Below are positions 7,483 to 17,317 of a stretch of DNA of 64,000 nucleotides, in pieces (within the stretch, counting starts at the first letter, position 1; each line of letters begins with the position of its first letter). Below the pieces are notes generated by a model. It was not told where the DNA came from. It searched no databases and worked only from the letters and a program-made list of their open reading frames with translations. Both the position numbers and the translations under genes were made by a program. The stretch lies in NCBI GenBank assembly GCA_964418695.1, contig CAYQMN010000002.1, forward strand, positions 124,001 through 188,000, written 5' to 3'. Origin of the DNA: Prado023 sp964418695 (GTDB lineage Bacteria; Actinomycetota; Actinomycetes; S36-B12; CAIYMF01).

Positions 7483-9132
7483 ATGAAGATCCGCGCACGC
7501 GGGCTGGCAGCGGGTGCGGTGGTCTCCGCCGCCGCGCTGCTCCTGGCCGCCTGTGGGTCCGACTCGGGATCGGACGACAACGGCGCCGCCGGCGCCTCGG
7601 GCGGCTCGTACTCGGTCGGCTTCGAGAAGCCGCAGGACATGATCCCCAGCAACTGCTACGACCTGTATTGCGCGAACATCCTGCAGAGCGCGTTCACGGG
7701 CCTGTACAACTTCAAGACCGAGGGCGACTCGATGAAGACCGAGCCGACCGGGCTGCTCAAGTCGGTCACCGCCAACGACGACAACACCGTCTACACCCTC
7801 GAGATCAACCCGGGCAACAAGTTCACCAACGGCGAGGAGGTCACCGCGCAGACCTTCGTCGACACCTGGAACTTCGCCGCCAACGGTGGCAACGGCCAGC
7901 AGCTGGGCTTCGTCTTCGGCATCTCGCAGCTCAACGTCAAGGGCTACGACGAGGTCTCGGACGCCAAGAGCACCAACGGCAAGATGTCCGGGCTCAAGGC
8001 CGTCAACCCGACCACCATCGAGATGACGCTGCTCGCGCCGCTGGGCAAGCCGCTGTTCGAGAACTACCTGGCCGGCCCGCAGATCCTGCCGATGCCCACC
8101 GTGGCCTTCACGGACATCGCGGCCTTCAACAAGCAGCCCATCGGCAACGGCCCCTACAAGTTCAAGGAGCCGTGGAGCCAGACCGACGCGAAGCTGGTCC
8201 GCAACGCCGACTACAACCTGACGGCGGGCAAGGCCGACGAGATCAACTTCCGGTTCTACACCGACACCAACGCCGAGTGGGCCGACCTGCAGGCCAACAA
8301 CCTCGACGTGATCTACAACCTGCCGCAGCAGGCCCTGAGCACCGCGGCCTCCGTGCTGGGTGACCGGTTCATCAACCGGGTCGGCATGAGCTACTCGTTC
8401 GAGGCCTACCCGACGCAGATCAAGGCCTTCCAGAACCGCGACGTTCGCGTCGCCCTGGCCAAGGCCGTGGACTGGGCGCAGATCAGCGACAAGGTGTACT
8501 TCAACACCCGGACCGTGGCGAAGTCGTTCGCCCCGGCCTCGGTGCCCGGCGGTGGCCTGGACGTCTGCGGTGAGGACTGCACCTACGATCCGGCCGCAGC
8601 CAAGGCGCTGCTGGAGAAGGCCGGCGGCCTGCCCGGCAACAAGGTCCAGGTCGTGGGCCTGGCCAACAGCCCGAACCTCGGGCCGACGGCTCAGTGCAAC
8701 ATGATCCAGGAGAGCCTGGGTGTCGAGTGCACCGTCAAGATCTTCGAGACCTTCGGAGACCAGCTCGACGCGTTCATGAAGCTCAACGCCGACGACGAGG
8801 GCCTGCTGCTGGGCCTGGGCTGGGGCGCGGACAACCCGACGCTGGCCAACATGATCGCGCCGCTGTTCGCGACCGGCGGCGGCTCGAACTACATCGGATA
8901 CTCCAACAAGGAGTTCGACGCCCTGATCGCCGAGGGCAACACCGCCAGCGACGAGGCCACGGCCATCGCGAAGTGGCAGGAGGCCGAGAAGATCCTGTAC
9001 AAGGACTTCGCCGGCCACGCGACCCAGTGGCGCAATGTCACGGGCGGCTACTCGACCAACGTCTCCAACGTGGCGATCAACCCCAGCGGGTTCATCAACA
9101 CCAACGAGATCACGGTCAACTCCGCGGGCTGA
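7483..9132 (+). CDS. ABC transporter substrate-binding lipoprotein, family 5 (peptide/nickel type)
   Basis: This is a 549-residue extracytoplasmic binding protein. A basic start and hydrophobic stretch lead to the lipobox LLLAAC (Cys at about residue 24), so it is lipid-anchored on the outer face of the membrane. The mature part has family 5 features: YSVGFEKPQDMIPSN, LEINPGNKFTNGEEVTAQ, YKFKEPW and QNRDVRVALAKAVDW. GAGAGGA precedes the ATG. It heads an operon with two permeases and two ATPases. The usual substrates of the family are oligopeptides, but nickel, opines and some sugars are also known, so the ligand stays open. A hairpin and possible promoter follow it before the permease. Confidence 0.93.
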   Translation: MKIRARGLAAGAVVSAAALLLAACGSDSGSDDNGAAGASGGSYSVGFEKPQDMIPSNCYDLYCANILQSAFTGLYNFKTEGDSMKTEPTGLLKSVTANDDNTVYTLEINPGNKFTNGEEVTAQTFVDTWNFAANGGNGQQLGFVFGISQLNVKGYDEVSDAKSTNGKMSGLKAVNPTTIEMTLLAPLGKPLFENYLAGPQILPMPTVAFTDIAAFNKQPIGNGPYKFKEPWSQTDAKLVRNADYNLTAGKADEINFRFYTDTNAEWADLQANNLDVIYNLPQQALSTAASVLGDRFINRVGMSYSFEAYPTQIKAFQNRDVRVALAKAVDWAQISDKVYFNTRTVAKSFAPASVPGGGLDVCGEDCTYDPAAAKALLEKAGGLPGNKVQVVGLANSPNLGPTAQCNMIQESLGVECTVKIFETFGDQLDAFMKLNADDEGLLLGLGWGADNPTLANMIAPLFATGGGSNYIGYSNKEFDALIAEGNTASDEATAIAKWQEAEKILYKDFAGHATQWRNVTGGYSTNVSNVAINPSGFINTNEITVNSAG

Positions 9133-9147
9133 TTAGCGGACAAACCG

Positions 9148-9176
9148 GGTGACCACGGTCCTATAGTCAGGTCACC
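9148..9176. promoter_or_regulatory. Palindrome GGTGACC-N15-GGTCACC overlapping a possible internal promoter
   Basis: Seven-bp perfect inverted arms flank a spacer containing TATAGT (9162-9167), a good -10 box. GGACAA at 9138-9143 is a possible -35 element 18 bp away. It sits between the binding protein and the permeases and could give the downstream genes their own regulated promoter. Confidence 0.4.
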
Positions 9177-9178
9177 TT

Positions 9179-9208
9179 CGGGGGGCGTCTCGAAAGGGGC
9201 GCCCCCCG
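9179..9208 (+). terminator. Hairpin after the binding-protein gene
   Basis: CGGGGGGCG and CGCCCCCCG pair perfectly over 9 bp around a 12-nt loop. There is no T-tract, so it may cause partial termination or protect the 3' end of the upstream message, raising binding protein over permease levels. Confidence 0.5.
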
Positions 9209-9278
9209 GTTCCGTCCCAGAGGTGGGCCATCCGGCGAGCAGGTGTGACATGGATCAGATCCCAGCCAGGGGGTGCAT

Positions 9279-10202
9279 ATGGGCCGCTATGTGATCCGGC
9301 GACTGCTGCAGATGATCCCGGTGTTCTTCGGGGTCACGTTCATCATGTTCGCCCTGATGTTCGCGCTGGGCGACCCGCTGTCCAACCTCTCGGCGGGCAA
9401 GCAGCGCAACCCGGCCTACGAGGCCTATCTGACCGCGCAGTTCAACCTGGACGACCCGTTCTTCGTCCAGTACCTGAAGTACCTGCAGGGGATCTTCACC
9501 GGGGACCTCGGCTCGACGTTCGCCGGCAAGCCGGTCACCGAGCTGTTCATGGAGAAGTGGCCGGTCACCTTGCAGCTGGGCATGACCGCGTTCGTGATCG
9601 AGGCGATCCTGGGCATCACGATCGGCATCATCGTGGCCAAGCGCAAGGACGGGGTCCTCGACAAGCTCGCACTGGCCGGGACTCTGATCGTCATCTCGAT
9701 CCCCGTGTTCGTCCTGGGCTTCGTCGTGCAGTACGTCTTCGGCGTCAAGCTCGGCTGGTTCCCGCCGGCCGGCATCGCCGACGGCTGGCCGATCAGCTAC
9801 ATCATGCCGGCGTTCGTGCTGGCCTCCCTGTCGATGGCCTACGTCCTGCGGCTGACTCGCGGCAAGCTGCTGGAGACCTACGGGTCGGACTTCCTGCGGA
9901 CCGCACGCGCGAAGGGCCTCAACGAGCGGACGATCACCCGCAAGTACGCCCTGCGCACCTCGCTGATCCCGGTGGTGACGTTCCTCGGCGCCGACCTGGG
10001 CGCCCTGTTCGGCGGGGCCGTGGTCACCGAGGGCATCTTCAACCTGCCCGGCGTGGGTCAGCAGCTCTACGCGTCCATCAGGCTGCAGGAGACCTCGGTG
10101 GTGGTCGGCTTCGTGACCATCATCGTGCTGGTCTTCCTCATCATGAGCCTGCTCGTCGACGTCCTGTACGCCTTCCTTGACCCGAGGATCCGCTATGAGT
10201 GA
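9279..10202 (+). CDS. ABC transporter permease, DppB/OppB type
   Basis: This is a 307-residue inner-membrane permease with six predicted helices. It begins MGRYVIRRLLQMIPVFFGV, the hallmark opening of DppB-type subunits. The binding-protein-dependent transport motif is TARAKGLNERTITRKYALR in the cytoplasmic loop that contacts the ATPases. The ATG at 9279 has AGGGGG at good spacing. A GTG two codons earlier is less likely. Its stop overlaps the start of the second permease by 8 nt. It works with the four neighbouring gene products as one importer. Confidence 0.93.
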   Translation: MGRYVIRRLLQMIPVFFGVTFIMFALMFALGDPLSNLSAGKQRNPAYEAYLTAQFNLDDPFFVQYLKYLQGIFTGDLGSTFAGKPVTELFMEKWPVTLQLGMTAFVIEAILGITIGIIVAKRKDGVLDKLALAGTLIVISIPVFVLGFVVQYVFGVKLGWFPPAGIADGWPISYIMPAFVLASLSMAYVLRLTRGKLLETYGSDFLRTARAKGLNERTITRKYALRTSLIPVVTFLGADLGALFGGAVVTEGIFNLPGVGQQLYASIRLQETSVVVGFVTIIVLVFLIMSLLVDVLYAFLDPRIRYE

Positions 10203-11127
10203 CGCACCGACCGGCACCGCCGTCGCCGAGCCCGCCGACGCGGCCGTCCCGGCCGACACCTCGGCCCCACGCACCCTGTGGCAGGACGCCTGGTACGACC
10301 TGCGGCGCAACGGGATGTTCTGGGTCTCCGCCGTGCTGCTGACGTTCGTGGCGCTCATGGTCTGCTTCCCCTTCCTGATGGCCAATCAGGACCGGACGTC
10401 CTCGCTCACGGGCGGCTGCTCGCTGACCAACTCGCTGCTGCCGCCGAGCGCGGAGAACTGGTTCGGCACCGACCAGCTGGGCTGCGACGTGTACTCGCTG
10501 ACCATCTTCGGCGCCCGGCCGAGCGTGAGCGTCGGGGTCATCGCGGCGGTCGTGACGACCTTGATCGGCGCCACCATCGGCCTGCTCGCCGGCTTCTACG
10601 GCGGGAGGGTCGACGCGGTGCTCTCCCGCATCGTCGACGTCTTCTTCGGCCTGCCCCTGATCGTGGTCGGGATCGCCGCCCTGAGCGTGATCTCGCTACC
10701 GGGCATCTGGGGCGTCACGATGATCCTGTGCCTGCTGGGCTGGGTGGCGGTCGCGCGCCTGGTCCGGGCCCAGACCATCGAGGCCAAGGGCAACGACTAC
10801 ACGCTGGCGGCCCGCGCACTGGGTGCCAGCAACGCCCGCATCATGCTGCGTCACATCCTGCCCAACGCGATCGGGCCGGCGATCACGCTCTCGGTCATCG
10901 CGCTGGGCGGGTTCATCGCCGCGGAGGCCACGTTCTCGTTCCTGGGGCTGGGCATCCGGCCCCCGGCGTTCTCCTGGGGCACGATGATCAGCAACGCCCA
11001 GGCCGTGTTCTTCAGCGCCCCCTGGACGCTGCTGTTCCCCGCCATCTTCCTGAGCCTCACGGTGCTGGCCTTCATCCTGCTGGGTGAGGCGGTCAGCGAG
11101 GCGCTGGACCCGAAGCTGAGGAAGTGA
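10195..11127 (+). CDS. ABC transporter permease, DppC/OppC type
   Basis: This is a 310-residue second permease of the importer. A variable hydrophilic N-terminus of about 40 residues precedes the first helix (FWVSAVLLTFVALMVCFPFL), followed by the DppC periplasmic segment with WFGTDQLGCDVYS. The EAA loop reads ALGASNARIMLRHILPNAIGP. The ATG at 10195 lies inside the previous gene (ATGAGTGA overlap), which implies coupled translation. The first ATPase gene begins one base after its stop. Confidence 0.93.
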   Translation: MSDAPTGTAVAEPADAAVPADTSAPRTLWQDAWYDLRRNGMFWVSAVLLTFVALMVCFPFLMANQDRTSSLTGGCSLTNSLLPPSAENWFGTDQLGCDVYSLTIFGARPSVSVGVIAAVVTTLIGATIGLLAGFYGGRVDAVLSRIVDVFFGLPLIVVGIAALSVISLPGIWGVTMILCLLGWVAVARLVRAQTIEAKGNDYTLAARALGASNARIMLRHILPNAIGPAITLSVIALGGFIAAEATFSFLGLGIRPPAFSWGTMISNAQAVFFSAPWTLLFPAIFLSLTVLAFILLGEAVSEALDPKLRK

Positions 11128-11128
11128 C

Positions 11129-12127
11129 ATGGCCGATCGCCTCCTCGATGTCGAGGACCTCTTCGTCGAGTTCAGCACGCGCGACGGCCTGGCCCGCGCG
11201 GTCAACGGGGTGTCCTTCACCCTGGACGCGGGCCAGACGATCGCGATCCTGGGCGAGTCCGGCTCGGGGAAGTCGGTCACCGCTCAGGCGATCATGGGCA
11301 TCCTGGACACGCCCCCCGCTCGCATCGCGGGCGGCTCGATCAAGCTGCGCGGGACCGAGCTGATCGGCCTGCCCGAGGCGGAGTACCGCAAGATCCGGGG
11401 CAAGCGGATCGCGATGATCTTCCAGGACGCGCTGTCCGCGCTGAACCCGGTCCTGACGGTCGGCGACCAGATCGCCGAGATGTACCGGACCCACCAAGGC
11501 ATGGGCAAGAAGGAGTCGCGCGAGGCTGCGATCGAGGTCATGAAGCGGGTGAAGATCCCCGCGGCCGCCGACCGGGTGGGCGACTATCCGCACCAGTTCT
11601 CCGGCGGGATGCGCCAGCGCATCATGATCGCGATGATGATCGCCCTGAAGCCTGAGGTGCTCATCGCCGACGAGCCGACGACCGCGCTGGACGTCACGGT
11701 GCAGGCCCAGATCATGGATCTCCTGCAGGGCCTGCAGGAGGAGTCCAACGCCGGGCTCATCCTCATCACCCACGACCTGGGGGTCGTGGCCGACGTCGCC
11801 CAGCGCATCCTGGTCATGTACGCGGGCCGCACGATGGAGCGCGGCAGTGTCGAGGAGATCTACCGGCACACCGCCAACCCGTACACGTACGGCCTGCTGG
11901 AGTCGATCCCGAAGATCGACCAGAAGCTGGAGCGGCTGCCGGCCATCCCCGGCATCCCGCCGAGCCTGTACGCGGTGCCGTCCGGCTGTGCCTTCAACCC
12001 CCGGTGCCCGCGGGCGACCGACCAGTGCCGCCAGGACCCGCCGCCCGACCTGGTGGAGGTGGCGGTCAACCACACGAGTCGCTGCTGGTACGCCGAGGAG
12101 GTGATGGCTCATGGCATCAGGCTCTGA
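11129..12127 (+). CDS. ABC transporter ATP-binding protein, DppD/OppD type
   Basis: This is a 332-residue nucleotide-binding subunit that powers the importer. It has Walker A GESGSGKS, Q-loop IFQDALSALNP, signature FSGGMRQR, Walker B VLIADEPTTALD and the switch histidine in LITHDLGVV. After the ATPase core comes the oligopeptide-transporter C-terminal domain with the four-cysteine pattern CAFNPRC, DQC and SRCW. In mycobacterial OppD the corresponding cysteines hold an iron-sulfur cluster. The gene starts one base after the permease stop and overlaps the second ATPase by 17 nt. Confidence 0.94.
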   Translation: MADRLLDVEDLFVEFSTRDGLARAVNGVSFTLDAGQTIAILGESGSGKSVTAQAIMGILDTPPARIAGGSIKLRGTELIGLPEAEYRKIRGKRIAMIFQDALSALNPVLTVGDQIAEMYRTHQGMGKKESREAAIEVMKRVKIPAAADRVGDYPHQFSGGMRQRIMIAMMIALKPEVLIADEPTTALDVTVQAQIMDLLQGLQEESNAGLILITHDLGVVADVAQRILVMYAGRTMERGSVEEIYRHTANPYTYGLLESIPKIDQKLERLPAIPGIPPSLYAVPSGCAFNPRCPRATDQCRQDPPPDLVEVAVNHTSRCWYAEEVMAHGIRL

Positions 12128-13199
12128 GCGCCAGCGCGTGATCGAGGTCCAGGACGTCGTCAAGTACTACCCGATCACCCGGGGCATCGTCTTGAAGAAG
12201 AAGATCGGCGACGTCAAGGCGGTCGACGGGGTCAACCTGTACGTGGAGAAGGGCGAGACCCTGGCCATCGTGGGGGAGAGCGGCTGCGGCAAGTCCACCA
12301 CCGCCCGGCTCCTCATGGGCCTGGAGATGCCCGACCAGGGCTCCATCAAGATCAACGGCGACGAGCTGACGACGATGTCGGCCAAGCAGCTGCGGACCAA
12401 GCGCCGCGACATCCAGATCATCCTGCAGGACCCCTACACGTCGCTGAACCCGCGGATGACCGTCTCGTCGATCATCGGCGAGCCGTTCGACATCCACCCC
12501 GGCGCGCTGCCGGAGGGCAAGGACAAGAAGCAGGCCGTGGCCGACCTGATGGACCGGGTCGGGCTCAACCCGGAGTTCGTCAACCGGTACCCGCACCAGT
12601 TCTCCGGCGGCCAGCGCCAGCGCATCGGCGTGGCCCGGGCGCTGGCCCTGCGGCCCAGCATCATCATCGCCGACGAGCCGGTCTCCGCTCTGGACGTGTC
12701 GGTGCAGTCCCAGGTGATGAACCTGCTGTTCGACCTGCGCGACGACTTCGGGCTGTCCTACGTCTTCATCAGCCACGACCTGGCGGTCGTGCGCCAGATC
12801 GCCGACCGGCTGGCCGTCATGTACCTGGGCAAGGTCGTGGAGACCGGCCCGCAGGACGACCTGTACCGTGCGCCCGCGCACCCGTACACCAAGGCGCTGA
12901 TGTCGGCGGTCCCGCTGCCGGACCCGGTGGCCCAGCGCGCGCGCACGCGCATCGAGCTCGAAGGCGACGTGCCCAGCCCGGCGAACCCGCCCTCCGGGTG
13001 CCGGTTCCGCACCCGCTGCTGGAAGGCCCAGGACATCTGCGCCGAGGTGGAGCCGCTGCTGGAGTCGCTGGGCGGCGGGCAGTACGCGGCCTGCCACTTC
13101 CCCGAGATGCCCGAGGAGGGCTGGGAGCACGGACGGGCCATCGGCGGCGAGGTCCTCCCCGAGACCGACGTGGTGGGCTCGGAGATCGAAGAGCCCTGA
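12111..13199 (+). CDS. ABC transporter ATP-binding protein, DppF/OppF type
   Basis: This is a 362-residue partner ATPase of the importer. It has Walker A GESGCGKST, Q-loop IILQDPYTSLNPRM, signature FSGGQRQR, Walker B IIIADEPVSALD and the H-loop FISHDLAVV. The C-terminal domain again has the cysteine set CRFRTRC, DIC and AACHF. The ATG at 12111 lies 17 nt inside the previous gene. With two intact ATPases the transporter is complete, so the degenerate third copy downstream is not needed for ATP hydrolysis. Confidence 0.94.
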   Translation: MASGSERQRVIEVQDVVKYYPITRGIVLKKKIGDVKAVDGVNLYVEKGETLAIVGESGCGKSTTARLLMGLEMPDQGSIKINGDELTTMSAKQLRTKRRDIQIILQDPYTSLNPRMTVSSIIGEPFDIHPGALPEGKDKKQAVADLMDRVGLNPEFVNRYPHQFSGGQRQRIGVARALALRPSIIIADEPVSALDVSVQSQVMNLLFDLRDDFGLSYVFISHDLAVVRQIADRLAVMYLGKVVETGPQDDLYRAPAHPYTKALMSAVPLPDPVAQRARTRIELEGDVPSPANPPSGCRFRTRCWKAQDICAEVEPLLESLGGGQYAACHFPEMPEEGWEHGRAIGGEVLPETDVVGSEIEEP

Positions 13200-13308
13200 G
13201 GGCCCGCGCGGGCGCACCTCCCGCGCGTCGCTGCCCGGGGTCCGCCCGACCCTGCGACACCATGGTCGCGGCCTGCGCCCGCCTGAGGCGGGGCCAGGGG
13301 AGGTCGGC

Positions 13309-14127
13309 ATGGCGGAGTCGCCCGGATCGGTCCTGCGCTGCCAGCGCCTGAGCGTCGCCAGCGGGTCGGGACGCTCGTGGCACCCCAGCCGGCGGTCCGT
13401 GCGTGCGGCCCCTGCGCTGGAGGATCTGGACCTGCACCTGCACCCCGGCCAGCGCACCTGGCTGGTCGGGGACCTCGATCCGGGCGTGGCCGCCCTCCTG
13501 GACGTCATCCGCGGCGAGCGGCCGGCCACGGGCAGCCTGCGGCTCGGAGGCACCGAGCTGGTGGGCGCCTCCCGGCGCACCCGCGCCCGCGCGCTGGCAC
13601 GCGTGGAGGTCTGGCAGCCGCTGGCGGAGCCCTCGCGCCGGCTCGAGGCGCTCGAACTCGGAGCCGAGGAGGTCGCGCTGCTGGTGATCTGCGGCCCGGT
13701 GGCGCCCGCGGCTGCCGAGATCGTCGCGCGGCTGCGCCAGGGTGGTACCGCGGTGCTGCACCTCGATGATCGCCTGCCCTGCGCGGTGGAGCCCGGCGAG
13801 ACCGTGGCCGTCGTGTGCGGCGGCCGGGTCGTCGAGGTGCTCGATGCCGGCTCGGTGGCCGACCCCGCCCACCCCTTCACCCGGGCCCTGGCCACCGACG
13901 CGACCGGGAGCACCGGCGCGCACCGGACCGGGCACGCCGGTGCCGGGTGCCCGTTCGCGGCAGCGTGCGTCTGGGCCCAGGAGCGCTGCGAGGTGATGCC
14001 GCCGCTGACCGTTCCGCTGGGCGGGCACCACCCCGTGGCCTGTCACTTCCCGGCGGCTGGCGTGCCGGACGCGGACTCCCGGCGCTCCGCGGAGCCGACC
14101 GCGCGCGAGTTCGCGCAGGGTCTGTAG
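13309..14127 (+). CDS. Degenerate ABC ATPase paralogue retaining only the C-terminal cysteine domain
   Basis: This 272-residue protein aligns end to end with the preceding ATPase but has lost every catalytic motif. In place of Walker A it has VGDLDPGVAALL (no lysine). The helical domain with the LSGGQ signature is deleted, Walker B reads ALLVICGPVAPAAA, and the switch histidine is replaced in VLHLDDRL. The C-terminal cysteine domain is kept in full: CPFAAAC, ERC and VACHF. The reading frame is open and its composition matches its neighbours, so it is under constraint rather than freely decaying. It may be a regulatory or structural subunit, which is inference. It follows the ATPase gene by 109 bp. 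Confidence 0.75.
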   Translation: MAESPGSVLRCQRLSVASGSGRSWHPSRRSVRAAPALEDLDLHLHPGQRTWLVGDLDPGVAALLDVIRGERPATGSLRLGGTELVGASRRTRARALARVEVWQPLAEPSRRLEALELGAEEVALLVICGPVAPAAAEIVARLRQGGTAVLHLDDRLPCAVEPGETVAVVCGGRVVEVLDAGSVADPAHPFTRALATDATGSTGAHRTGHAGAGCPFAAACVWAQERCEVMPPLTVPLGGHHPVACHFPAAGVPDADSRRSAEPTAREFAQGL

Positions 14128-14160
14128 GGGCCGTCCTGTACGTACCGCGCGAGGCGCGTC

Positions 14161-14166
14161 TACCCT
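14161..14166 (+). promoter_or_regulatory. -10 box TACCCT, leaderless start of mshB
   Basis: TACCCT ends 8 nt before the ATG at 14175. No purine-rich ribosome binding site is present, so transcription probably begins at or next to the start codon. Confidence 0.5.
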
Positions 14167-14174
14167 GAGCGCCC

Positions 14175-15068
14175 ATGAGCCAGCCCAGCCGCCGCGCCCT
14201 GTTCGTGCACGCGCATCCCGACGACGAGACCATCACCTGCGGCACCACGATGGCCGCCTACAGCGCCGCGCCGGACACCCAGGTGACGCTGGTGACCTGC
14301 ACGCTCGGCGAGGAGGGGGAGGTGCTCGTGCCCGAGCTGTCTCACCTGGCCGCCGACACCGACGACCGGCTCGGTGAGCACCGGATGACCGAGCTGGCCG
14401 CCGCGCTGCACGCGCTGGGCGTCCAGGACTGGCGTCTGCTCGGCGGTCCTGGACGCTACCGGGACTCCGGGATGGTGGGAACGCCCGCCAACGACCGGGC
14501 GGACTGCTTCTGGCGGGCCGACCTCCTCGAAGCGGCCAGCCACCTGGTGGCCATCATCCGCGAGGTGCGCCCCCAGGTCCTCGTGACCTACGACGAGTTC
14601 GGGGGCTACGGGCACCCGGACCACATCCAGGCCCACCGAGTGGCGATGTACGCCCTGACCCTGGCCGAGGCGCCCACCTACCGCCCCGAGCTCGGTCCGG
14701 CGCACACCGTGGACAAGGTCTACTGGTCGGCGTTCTCCCGCTCGGCGATGCGGGCCGGGATCACCGCGCTGCGCCAGGAGGGCGCCACCACCGGATTCGC
14801 CGCGATGGACCCCGACGACCTGCCCTTCGGCTACGACGACGACCTGATCACCACCGCCATCGACGCCGCCGAGCACCTGCCGGCCAAGCTGGAGGCGATG
14901 CGCGCGCACGCCACCCAGATCGCCTTGGACTCCGGGTTCTTCGCCCTGAGCAACATGGTGGGCGCACCGGCCATGGCCATCGAGACGTACGTCCTGGCCC
15001 GAGGCACTGCCGCCGCCCCCTTCGATGCGAACGGCCGAGAGACCGACCTCTTCGCCGGCCTCGTGTGA
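14175..15068 (+). CDS. mshB: N-acetyl-1-D-myo-inositol-2-amino-2-deoxy-alpha-D-glucopyranoside deacetylase
   Basis: MshB removes the acetyl group from GlcNAc-inositol in mycothiol synthesis, the main thiol buffer of actinobacteria. The protein has 297 residues. The zinc site is complete: H14 and D17 in AHPDDE and H147 in GYGHPDH, numbered nearly as in the Mycobacterium tuberculosis enzyme. Typical motifs LGEEGEV, GGPGRYRDSGM and YDEFGGYGHPDHIQAHR are all present. The start is set by the -10 box at 14161. It makes a useful contrast with the dead PIG-L protein at 6343 in the same window. Confidence 0.95.
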   Translation: MSQPSRRALFVHAHPDDETITCGTTMAAYSAAPDTQVTLVTCTLGEEGEVLVPELSHLAADTDDRLGEHRMTELAAALHALGVQDWRLLGGPGRYRDSGMVGTPANDRADCFWRADLLEAASHLVAIIREVRPQVLVTYDEFGGYGHPDHIQAHRVAMYALTLAEAPTYRPELGPAHTVDKVYWSAFSRSAMRAGITALRQEGATTGFAAMDPDDLPFGYDDDLITTAIDAAEHLPAKLEAMRAHATQIALDSGFFALSNMVGAPAMAIETYVLARGTAAAPFDANGRETDLFAGLV

Positions 15069-15129
15069 CCCCCACCCCGGCCGCCAGGTCGCAGGTTTGC
15101 TCTCGTGAGCCGGGCTTCGGCTTCGTGGC

Positions 15130-15885
15130 TCAGCGGCCGACCAGGTCGTGGACTGCCATCGCGGCGCCGGCGATGCCGGCCTGGTTCTCCAGCTGGGCGG
15201 GCACCAGCTCGCAGCCCAGGCCGGTGATGAGCGGCAGGAACTTGTGCGACTTGCGGCTGATCCCGCCGCCGACCACGAGCAGGTCGGGCGAGAACAGGAA
15301 GTCGAGCATGCCGTAGAAGCGCTGCAGCCGCGGCGCCCACTCCTTGTAGGACAGCCCCTCGCGCTCCTTGGCCGACGCCGCGGTCACCGACTCGGCGTTG
15401 ACCCCGTCGATCTCGAGGTGACCGAGCTCGGTGTTGGGCACGAGCTTGCCGTCGAGGAACAGCGCTGAGCCGATGCCGGTGCCCAGCGTGGTCACGATGA
15501 CCACCCCGGGGCGGTCCTTGGCCACGCCGAAGTCGACCTCGGCCAGCCCGGCGGCGTCCGCGTCGTTGAGCACGGCCACCGGCCGCTCAGCCCGCTCGGC
15601 CAGCTTGGCCTGGAAGTCCAGCCCCACCCACTGCGGACCGAGGTTGGCCGCGGAGTGCAGCACGCCGCGCTTGACGATGCCGGGGAACGTGCAGCCGAAG
15701 GGCCCGTCCCAGCCCGCCTTGGCGACCACCGCCAGGACCGTGTCGGTCACCTCGTCGATGTCGTACGACCGCGGGGTGAGGATCTTGTGGCGCTCACCGG
15801 CGAGCTCGCCGGTGTCCAGGTTGACCAGCGCCCCCTTGATGCCGCTGCCACCGATGTCGACGCCGAATCCGATCCGCTCTGCCAT
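15130..15885 (-). CDS. ppgK: Polyphosphate glucokinase
   Basis: This 251-residue ROK-family kinase phosphorylates glucose using polyphosphate (and usually ATP). The phosphate loop is GVDIGGSGIKGALV. The catalytic region is VAVLNDADAAGLAE with the general-base aspartate, followed by TTLGTGIGSALFLDG and ELGHLEIDG with the histidine and glutamate that bind glucose. The sequence lacks the CGCxGCxE zinc motif common in ROK repressors and sugar kinases, as expected for PpgK. It is convergent with mshB and has a leaderless-type promoter. The product feeds glycolysis. Confidence 0.93.
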   Translation of the reverse strand: MAERIGFGVDIGGSGIKGALVNLDTGELAGERHKILTPRSYDIDEVTDTVLAVVAKAGWDGPFGCTFPGIVKRGVLHSAANLGPQWVGLDFQAKLAERAERPVAVLNDADAAGLAEVDFGVAKDRPGVVIVTTLGTGIGSALFLDGKLVPNTELGHLEIDGVNAESVTAASAKEREGLSYKEWAPRLQRFYGMLDFLFSPDLLVVGGGISRKSHKFLPLITGLGCELVPAQLENQAGIAGAAMAVHDLVGR

Positions 15886-15892
15886 GGCCCCG

Positions 15893-15898
15893 ATGCTA
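15893..15898 (-). promoter_or_regulatory. -10 box TAGCAT, leaderless start of ppgK
   Basis: TAGCAT lies 7 nt before the ATG at 15885 on the minus strand. No ribosome binding site is seen. Confidence 0.5.
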
Positions 15899-15945
15899 GG
15901 AGGCCGGGGCAGGTCGTCGCTGGATGCGCGGCGACCGCGGCCGGG

Positions 15946-17229
<1,284 letters not shown>

Positions 17230-17246
17230 CGTTCCTCCCGGCTCCC

Positions 17247-17263
17247 TGTGACTTCCCGTCACA
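17247..17263. promoter_or_regulatory. Palindrome TGTGAC-N5-GTCACA upstream of gltA
   Basis: Six-bp perfect arms resemble the TGTGA-N6-TCACA site of CRP/GlxR regulators, but the space between TGTGA and TCACA is 7 rather than 6 bp. It sits 18-34 bp before the gltA ATG, and GlxR regulation of gltA is known in Corynebacterium. It also lies about 55 bp before the divergent glyoxalase-like gene. Confidence 0.45.
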
Positions 17264-17317
17264 ATAGCCATGGGGGGCACTGATCGGGGACGGGTGGCCA
17301 CGGTGTTCGATGTCCCT

